Assembly: GCA_010015805.1 (NCBI GenBank) | Contig: ML978134.1 | Span: 372,001-436,000 of the forward strand | Direction: 5' to 3' | DNA length: 64,000 nt | From: Rhizodiscina lignyota | Taxonomy: Eukaryota > Ascomycota > Dothideomycetes > Aulographales > Rhizodiscinaceae | Shown: positions 57,591 through 64,000 of the stretch, in pieces | How positions within the stretch are numbered: position 1 is the first letter of the stretch | Layout of the letters: the number at the start of each line of letters is the position of its first letter | The notes under the pieces: generated by a model | The model's database searches: none | What the model saw: only the letters and a program-made list of their open reading frames with translations | Told to the model about the DNA's origin: nothing | Made by a program: the position numbers and the translations under genes

Positions 57591-58284
57591 ATGTTCAAAA
57601 AAGAGTGCGTCTAGAATCACCTTAATGTCGAGATGCTATTACTCACATTGCTCCAGCATAACCGCGGGCCAAAAGTCCAAAGTCAAGTCCTCCGTCCAGC
57701 GGGGCATCCGCACCAAGGTCACAGAAACATATCCCCTCCTCGCACCGCATATCGACGAGATAATGCCCAAGAAGGAGCAACTGGATCTCATCAAGCTGTA
57801 AAATCTCTACATCTCATTGCTCTGTTGTCCAAAAGTCCTGATACTAAACACTGGTGGACATAGACCCGACCGCGTCTCCCTCTACGCACTCCACTCCACC
57901 CCCCTCTTCTTCCAGCACATGGACGACGCTCTCCTCCCACACCTCACCCTTGTACACCGCTACCCCTCATGCTTCCCTCGCATCCGTATCGACCGTGGAG
58001 CCATCCGCTTCGTCTTGTCCGGCGCAGCGTTAATGGCGCCAGGTCTAACGTCTACCGGCGGACGATTGCCGAATCCTAACGCAAAAGCCGAGGACGAGAA
58101 GTACGGAAAGGAAGAGCTGGAAACTGGGGCGCCAGTAGTGATAGAGGCAGAGGGAAAGGAGCATGCATGTCTGGTGGGCGTGTTGAAGATGGGGACGGGG
58201 GAGATGAAGGAGAAGAAGAAGGGCGTGGTAATGGACGCGGGGCATTATCTTGGGGATGGGCTGTGGAAGATGCATCTGGATTGA
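57591..58284 (+). CDS. TMA20: Translation machinery-associated protein Tma20 (MCT-1 homologue)
   Basis: Three exons, 57591-57604 (14 nt), 57657-57797 and 57864-58284, give 191 aa. MFKKD from exon 1 continues with KSKVKSSVQRGIRTKV and PHIDEIMPKKEQLDLIKL, the N-terminal domain of MCT-1/Tma20. The PUA domain follows: FFQHMDDALLPHLTLVHRYP, RIRIDRGAIRFVLSGAALM, and the end GHYLGDGLWKMHLD. Tma20 with Tma22 acts on the 40S ribosome in recycling and re-initiation. Compared with yeast, a 25-residue charged insert (PNPNAKAEDEKYGKEELE) sits between two PUA strands, which is common in filamentous fungi. It follows CK2 beta on the same strand, 298 bp apart. Confidence 0.93.
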
Positions 58285-58721
58285 TACTTGGGACTTAAGA
58301 GGATGGGTATCTCGCTGCATTCAACTTATTGAGCGCTGGGACACGGAGCTGCCCGTTTTAATATATTTTTGGCGCTGGTAGTCACAACCCAAAGAATCGA
58401 AAGTTGAGCATCTGGCCGAAAGAGGGGTTGTCAAACGATGATAGATATCACATTCACGGAGTCCACTAACTGTTCATGGAACTTATATATGAAATCTAGT
58501 TAGTCCCTATCCAAGGGAATGCGCCGTTTGACAATGGTGAGCAATAAAACCAAGCTCACTTTCATGTGCAACATCCGCTCAACGACGAAAAGCTTGTAAG
58601 ATACGTGAGCATGATGATAGAGTCTCTCTCAGGACGTTCATTGCTATTAGCGCTCATGTAACTGGCTAACCACACGGGCATATTGTGAAAGAAAGCGTGA
58701 ACAGGTGCTCAAGAAGTTGCC
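58285..58721. other. Convergent region between tma20 and sgt2
   Basis: This 437 bp carries both 3' ends. Nothing else is recognised. Confidence 0.35.
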
Positions 58722-59934
58722 TTACTGCCCTCTTCCAGCTCCAGGTCCACCTCGTCCAGCTCCTGGGCCCATGAAGTTCCGAGCCCTATAGACCGATTAG
58801 TACCATTCCATTTGACACCAAGAGAGACTACTCACATCTCAGCAATGCTGGGGTCGTTCATGAGACTCGAGAGATCCGGCATGCCACTTCCACCTCCGGC
58901 GCCGCCGCCGCCACCTCTCATCCTGCTCGCCATATTCTGCAGCTGAGGATTGCTCATGATATTATTCAGCGCGTCCGGATTTTGCATGATATTCTCCGCC
59001 ATCTGCCTCATCATCGGATTCTGCATGATGGAGCTGAGATCCGGCATGCCTCCTCCCTGCCCGCCACCAAACATGCCCGCCAGACTTGACAAGTCTGGCA
59101 TGCCACCAGGTCCAGCACCTGCCGACCTCGTAGCATCTGGTGCGCCAATGTCATCTTCGTCCTCATCAACAAGTCCACCCTCCTCTTCTACTCTCTTCTT
59201 CGCCGTCTCATATCCCCTCTTCATCGCCTCGCTGCCGCCATTGCCTTCGGCCTCAATTCCCTTTTGGTACGCCTCCATGCTGCCCTTTGCATCGCCAAGC
59301 GCATACTTGGCGAGACCCAGCCGACTCCATGCTTTGGTGTACTTCGGATCCGCCGCGACCGCCATCTCAGCGTCCTCCTTTGCTTCGCTGTGCATTCGCG
59401 CACCACTGTATGCGGCGGCGCGGTTCGACAGGTATATCGGGTTGAGCGGTTGCAGAGCCAGCGCGCGAGTGTATAGATCGATCGCGAGATTGTAGTCTTT
59501 CTTCTGCATCGCAGCATTCCCTTGTGCCTTCAACTGTTCCGCTTCTTCCTTCGCATTCGCATTACCGGGACCTGCAGCTTCAGCGTTCGCATCACCTGGC
59601 ACTGATCCTGACGATGTGCTTGCTTGTGCTGTTGCGCTCGCAGATGTGCCCGTGCCCTTTAGTTTCTCGAAGACGCCGTAGATCTGCAGGAGGTTTTGCT
59701 TGCCGATTGCGTCGCTCATGGCGGCCTTGTCGGTGGGGTCGACCTTAAACGACTCAGCGATGCAGTTTGTTGCGATTTCCATGGACTCGGCTTCATCGGA
59801 GGGTACGGTGCCATCTTTGACGGAGGTGTTGAGGAAGTCAATTATCGCCAGCGCGAGGCGCTTTTTTGAGGTTGATGGATCTGCCTACGAGATGTGAGCC
59901 TAAGACGATAAGTTTCAGATTCGGGACATACCAT
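58722..59934 (-). CDS. SGT2: Small glutamine-rich TPR co-chaperone Sgt2
   Basis: Exons 59932-59934 (ATG alone), 58836-59884 and 58722-58785 give 371 aa. Splicing gives MADPSTSKKRLALAIIDFLN, the Sgt2 homodimer domain that binds Get5. Three TPR motifs follow at about residues 125-235 (AEQLKAQGNAAMQKKDYNLA, NPIYLSNRAAAY, AWSRLGLAKYALG), which dock Hsp70/Hsp90. The C-terminal part is rich in Met, Gly, Asn and Gln with NPxxMRQM/NPQLQNM repeats that bind hydrophobic tails. Sgt2 hands tail-anchored proteins to Get3 in the GET pathway. The final exon adds a GPGAGRGGPGAGRG tail. The three-base first exon is supported by phase and by the conserved MADPS start, with donor GTATGT and acceptor CGTAG. Confidence 0.92.
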
Positions 59935-60563
59935 TGCGGCAGAATGTAGGGGAGGGAGACTAGAGTTTGATGAATGAGGAGAGGTCCTTGATGAGAAGGT
60001 GATTGCGTGGATTTGGAAAGTGTGATACGGTAAAGGTAGAGGTGTCGACGTAAATTATGTTGACAGATTTTAACAGAAAGGGAAAGAAGCTCAGTGAAAT
60101 GGCGGCATGGCGGGGTGGGTGGTACCTAGCTACTTAACTGTCCAGCTACGCAGGCGGCAGAGTTGCGTCGTTGCGTTCCTCATGTCGGACGTTAAATTCA
60201 GATCGTTCTGCTTAGAATTTAACGTATAATTCTATAGTAGCTCAGTTTCCCGCCGGGCTTCGCTGGCTATGTGTTTTTATGAAAAGAAATGGTGCTTGAA
60301 GTTATGCTCGCCCTGCCAACGTCTTCTAGCACGGTTGGCGGCGATGCCATGTCCCCATTTTAGAATTTTGGGTTCACAGGCCAACGAGCATTGGGTACAG
60401 TAGTACCTACGTCTGGGTGGACTGGGTACCCCACATCTATCTGCCAAAGCCAAAGCCAAAGCCAAAGCAAAGTCAATCCAAACTCCTCTCACAAGCATAT
60501 GTATATAATACTGTCTAAAATGTACAGGCCTAAGTTGAATTGATGGTGAAGGCGATGCACTTC
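59935..60563. other. Intergenic, 5' flank of sgt2 and 3' flank of bna7
   Basis: Nothing coding recognised. A GCCAAA microsatellite is at 60443-60472. Confidence 0.4.
60443..60472. repeat. Hexamer microsatellite (GCCAAA)4 with a partial unit
   Basis: Four near-perfect GCCAAA units plus GCAAAG lie about 90 bp beyond the stop codon of bna7. Simple repeat. Confidence 0.85.
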
Positions 60564-61723
60564 TCACTCTTCGCCATAAAATACCCTTAGCGAAAACTCG
60601 ATCGTCCTCGACAATTCCGTGCCATGCTCCCAGACCTCATCGTGACTCCCCTTCAAGTACGTAACAAAGAACTGCTTCCCTCCAATCCAGCTATCCCTCC
60701 TCGCCTCCTTGATCCTACTTTCGCTCCTCATCTTCCACCCCTGCTCCTTCAACACCTTCACCATCGAATCGACTTGCGGCCAATCCACAAGTTCATCCTC
60801 CGGGCTTTGCCCCAGCACCACCAGATGCCCATCCGGCCATCGATCTGAGTAGTCTCCTGCGACAGGGCTCGCTTTCTGCCAAACGTCGTGGTTGCCGCCA
60901 AAAGCATCGCGGATGAATCCCTCGTATTCCGGATCATGGGCGTAGTTCTTCAGGAGCAGCGGAAAGTCGTAGACACCCTCGAGACCAACGACAGCAACAG
61001 GCGGTCGTATTGTTTGCTTGTGATTATCCTGCGCTCCTGCGAAACCGAGTAGTTTCTCGTATAGCGCTGGCTTGCTTGGTATCGCGCTCTTCCATTGCCG
61101 GTCCATGACGATTTGGAAAGCTAGCGTTGCACCGCAGGAGTGACCCACTGCCATGTAAGGCCATTTCGAGCCGACCCCATACTCTTTCTCAAGCCATTGG
61201 AGTGCAAGTAGGACATCGTGGACGTGGTCTGGGTGTGTGCCGTTCCTTGCGGGATCGCTCGGTTCGCCTGAGAGCCTGTAATTGATCGAAGCGAGTCCTA
61301 CGACATGGCGGAGTGCTGATGTGGGCGCGTCCCTTGAGAAATGATCCAGTAATTGGGATAGCGCAGGTTTCAGCTCGGCTTTGTCTTGAGAATCATCTCT
61401 CCAGGCGCCGCCGTGAAGGAAGCTGACGACGAGTCAACCCATCTATTCTGAGGATTATGTGAATCGCAGACGAAAGACGGAGCACTCCCACGAGAAGGGA
61501 ACTCGAAAATTAATTTGAGCGAGTATGAACGACCTGCACAATGACAATCACATAATAGATGGGAAGATGGGAAGCCTTACACTATCCATACCGAGTCATC
61601 TGTTGAAGCGTCCACCTGCAGTGACCCATTGTTCAGCGGCCGAGGTAGGCATATATCTAACGTTTGAAGCTTGTGCTCATCCCCGTATTTAACGTCATGT
61701 AATTGCTTTGGATACTCCGCCAT
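60564..61723 (-). CDS. BNA7: Kynurenine formamidase (arylformamidase) Bna7
   Basis: Exons 61581-61723 and 60564-61422 give 333 aa. It is an alpha/beta hydrolase: the oxyanion HGGAWRD motif, the nucleophile elbow GHSCGA, an acid in SPEDELVDW and the catalytic His in GSHDEVW. The text GLEGVYDFPLLLKNYAHDPEY after the elbow matches Bna7. The enzyme hydrolyses N-formylkynurenine to kynurenine, the second step from tryptophan to NAD. Splicing joins DDSVWIV to FLHGGAWRD; the intron (158 nt) is long for the region. The N-terminal 45 residues (YPKQLHDVKYGDEHKLQTLD) lead into the first strand as expected. The start at 61723 is the first Met in frame. Confidence 0.88.
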
Positions 61724-61936
61724 GTTGCACAGGTAGTGCAAGAAAATCTATTTGAGGTTGCGGGGAGGGTGTTACAGTTATCAAAAGTCGATCGTGGAAT
61801 GCAATTCACGTGCCCTGCGTCTCAATTCCAGCACGGCCCCGAATCCGTGAATGCTCAACCACATTGCCATCATCAACTTCGGCATAAAAATGACCATCCA
61901 TCAGCTCGCGCTTACGCATGTGCCTTACGGATGTCA

Positions 61937-62254
61937 TCATACATAGTCAGGCATTGGAAGATACGCTGCCTTGATGTCATCCAGGGCTTCCACTCTACTC
62001 TCCCAATTGACTCTTTCACCATAGTATTCCAGCTTCGCCTTTCCATCTATTTCCTCAATGCACCAGTTGTCTTTATATGCCTCTAGTCTCTCGGCGAAAT
62101 CCTTCTTGACGAAATCCTTCATGTACTCTGTCACGGTCTGGAACTCATGCGGCGATAATCGCACAACTTGCGCCGGAGTCAGCCGAATTATACGGAACCA
62201 TTCTTGAGCGCTATGCTTCATATCGTAGCCGACCTCATGTTGTAGCTGGGATAT
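61937..62254 (-). pseudogene. Partial copy of the uncharacterised gene at the right edge
   Basis: A frame of about 105 residues ends at 61937 and begins at a good acceptor (TTTTCTAG). The text MKHSAQEWFRIIRLTP...FVKKDFAERLEAYKDNW aligns with LKHCIQDWCDLNHMN...FVSGAFDEKITDFENRGIW of the gene at 63129-64000. The match covers only the C-terminal third. No upstream exon joins it convincingly, so I treat it as a partial duplicate; a short expressed gene cannot be excluded. Confidence 0.5.
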
Positions 62255-62461
62255 CTAGAAAAGCCATGTTGCTAAGGTGTGCTTAGGCTTGAGTCGTGTA
62301 TGTAAAACCTGTGCGGAAATTGGGGCGTAGACAGAGATTGTATAAGGTTTCTGACAGGAGCACAGTGGCTGGGGGTTGCAAGTTCTTCTGCGAATGTTAT
62401 CCAGGGAAATGAAAAGAATCTGGAAGAGAAACAGTATTGATTCAAAAACTGGTGTGTGCGC

Positions 62462-62508
62462 ACTCTACAGAAACTAGGGCAGCAGAATCAACATTGTTAT
62501 GACGAGCT
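62462..62508. repeat. Diverged direct repeat, copy A
   Basis: The stretch with GAAACTAGGGCAGCAGAATC and TGTTATGACGAG is repeated with changes at about 62943-62985 (GAAACTAGCGGCACAATCAA and TGTTATGACGAG). The two are about 480 bp apart and support a local segmental duplication. Confidence 0.65.
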
Positions 62509-62515
62509 GCCATTT

Positions 62516-62775
62516 TCAACCACGGCCCTGAATGCTCAGCGACATCGCCACTAAAAACCTTGCTACCAAAAACAAGCCACTCCTAGAAATTGTTCCAATT
62601 TGAGAAAGCGTCGTAGGTGGCACTCTAAACCGTGAGCCCCCCATCAACGCCATGTCCGCCACCACTTCTTCTTCGCTCATTTCGATCCACGTAATGTTAC
62701 CACACATGAACATCATCTTCTTTTCAGATTTGCCACAGTGCGCACATGGTTGCGAGAGGACTATGCCTCCAAACC
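62516..62775 (-). pseudogene. Cys-rich fragment of the same duplicated family
   Basis: After a possible acceptor (CTGGCAG) a frame reads IVLSQPCAHCGKSEKKMMFM and CGNITWIEMSEEEVVADMA. The C-x2-C ... C pattern recalls a MYND or other treble-clef finger, but too few ligands are visible to name it. It lies between the partial copy at 61937 and the fuller copy at 63129, in the same orientation. It probably belongs to a decayed copy of that gene. Confidence 0.4.
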
Positions 62776-62942
62776 CTGCCAGGAAAAACGTTCAGCTTAG
62801 TTAAGCTTCGATGTTGGAGTGAGTAAAACTTACCCGCTTCGTGGGAGCCGCCCAACTGTTACTTAGGGTTGGAAACCCTACTTCGCCTCGGAGCTGTTGA
62901 GAGATATAACCTAAAAGTTTATGTGTGTCCACTGGTGCCTCC

Positions 62943-62985
62943 GCGGAAACTAGCGGCACAATCAAGGAGTGTTATGACGAGTGAG
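62943..62985. repeat. Diverged direct repeat, copy B
   Basis: This is the second copy of the repeat at 62462-62508, with the same ends (GAAACTAG and TGTTATGACGAG) and a few changes and small gaps between. Confidence 0.65.
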
Positions 62986-63128
62986 CCAAGATATCAGGTG
63001 AAATATTTCTTCCTGCTCATATGGATTCTGAAAAGAGACAGACCAATCGATTCAGAGTAGACGTATCGTCAAACCGTGCATCGGGATAATTCGTACGCGT
63101 CGCACATCACCTCCACCACACGCAGCCG

Positions 63129-64000
63129 CTAAACATGGTGGTTTCTTCGAGTATCCGTCCGCCCCTCTGCGTCGAGATCCATGCCCATAGCCAGGATGTC
63201 CTCCGCAATTTCCGTGTCACTCACTTCAACCTCTTCAGCTAGCGTCCTCTCGACCATTACGACAAGCCTATCATCCTTCATAGCGAGACTCCAAATACCG
63301 CGATTCTCAAAATCCGTGATCTTCTCGTCGAAAGCCCCAGAGACAAACTGGTGCAGGTCGGATGCCCTCTCCTGGAACCATTCTTCTCGTTGCCTGACCA
63401 ACCCTTGAAAGTTCATGTGATTCAAATCGCACCAGTCCTGAATGCAATGTTTCAAGGCGTATGCCATGTTAAGCTCGAAATGGTAGTCGCCCACACTGCG
63501 GAAGATTTCGCCAAATTGTTCGTCTCGTCTCACGAAGTGCAAGCGCGATCTCTTGAACTGGGTCCATTCCACCGCAGGTTCGGGCCAGCCGTACTGAGCG
63601 CCCGTAATATCCACCGCAAAGATGCTGCCACTCTTCATGGAAACTTTTAGGACGTGGTGGTCGATGTATGCGTTATTGGTCTTGCGATTCTGATCGTCGA
63701 TTATAGCAATCGGACGCTTCACGTTTCGGACCTGGCCGCTTATCTCTCTAATGCTCTTTGTCGGCGAGTCTGCTCTCTGTCAGATTGACATCGACACATT
63801 GTTAAGGGAGAGTGATAGTGACCTCCAACTCCAAGCACGAGGTCAACAATTGGCGCCATGAAGGCAGATTCCCCATAGCACGAGCAGGACAGGATAGCCT
63901 CCTCTTTTTCCGACAGTACAGAACCATTGCTAATAAAGCGACGGGTCGGGAAAGTATCTTTCCCGCGTTCCTTAAGTACAACGTTCAGAATCCCATGTTG
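63129..64000 (-). CDS. Uncharacterised fungal protein, cut by the right edge
   Basis: Exons 63823-64000 (continuing beyond the window) and 63129-63769, joined over a 53-nt intron, give 272 visible residues. The text reads NVVLKERGKDTFPTRRFISN, SCSCYGESAFMAPIVDLVLG, then PTKSIREISGQVRNVKRPIA, FAVDITGAQYGWPEPAVEW, a helical part (AYALKHCIQDWCDLNHMNF) and an acidic/basic end. The phrase VDITGAQYGW is seen, as I recall, in fungal proteins that carry an N-terminal MYND finger; any such domain would lie outside the window. No catalytic motif is visible. Two partial copies lie to its left. Confidence 0.7.

Noticed and set aside
58950-59495. Plus-strand frame of 181 codons over sgt2
   Set aside because: It is the antisense shadow of the TPR and Met/Gly-rich region; the sgt2 model explains the DNA.
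1-64000. Transposons, retro-elements, CRISPR arrays or viral insertions
   Set aside because: No transposase, reverse transcriptase, integrase or capsid-like text, no long terminal repeats and no regularly spaced repeats were seen on either strand.

Overview
This window is nuclear DNA of a filamentous ascomycete (Pezizomycotina). The class Dothideomycetes is a plausible inference, not proven. The evidence is short GT-AG introns (mostly 47-110 nt) with CTAAC-like branch sites, long intergenic spaces, and typical fungal genes: a Zn2Cys6 regulator, a fungal P450, a sugar porter, a GPI-anchored wall protein, SCAP with WD40 repeats, and a HET-domain remnant. I rebuilt gene models by joining open frames at splice sites and checking that reading phase and family motifs continue across each junction. 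No tRNA, rRNA, CRISPR array or recognisable transposon was seen.

Left part (1-18.3 kb): a GPI-anchored Ser/Gly-rich surface protein, a presequence-bearing aldo-keto reductase, the RNA polymerase subunit Rpb12, the cytosolic Fe-S assembly factor Nar1, the ubiquitin E2 variant Mms2, the Golgi/endosome protein Mon2, a TBC Rab-GAP and a four-helix membrane protein. Two head-to-head pairs (rpb12/nar1 and mms2/mon2) share 340-400 bp promoters.

Middle part (18.8-46.6 kb): a membrane protein gene that seems frameshifted at an A8 run, a Spartan-type DNA-protein crosslink protease, a seven-helix membrane protein, a Zn2Cys6 factor with a 422-nt intron inside its zinc cluster, full-length SCAP, a sugar transporter, a cytochrome P450, a small Cys-rich secreted protein, a gene-poor stretch with a HET-domain remnant, a large coiled-coil protein, and a LYR-type protein.

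Right part (46.7-64 kb): five tandem same-strand BTB/POZ paralogues in different states of decay. They share an N-terminal RK-HAK-AP motif, a phase-2 intron after it, and a C-terminal C-x2-H-x-H-x6-C motif. One copy is intact, one is frameshifted near its end, one carries two nonsense codons that fit C-to-T change (RIP-like), and two are partial. After the array come a Cys-rich protein of unknown function, casein kinase 2 beta (with a 688-nt intron), Tma20, Sgt2 (first coding exon is the ATG alone), arylformamidase Bna7, and a local duplication of an uncharacterised gene whose better copy runs off the right edge.

The genes are mostly independent housekeeping functions. I see no convincing biosynthetic cluster or operon-like unit. 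The most unusual structure is the BTB array with its putative metal-binding tail and its birth-and-death pattern.
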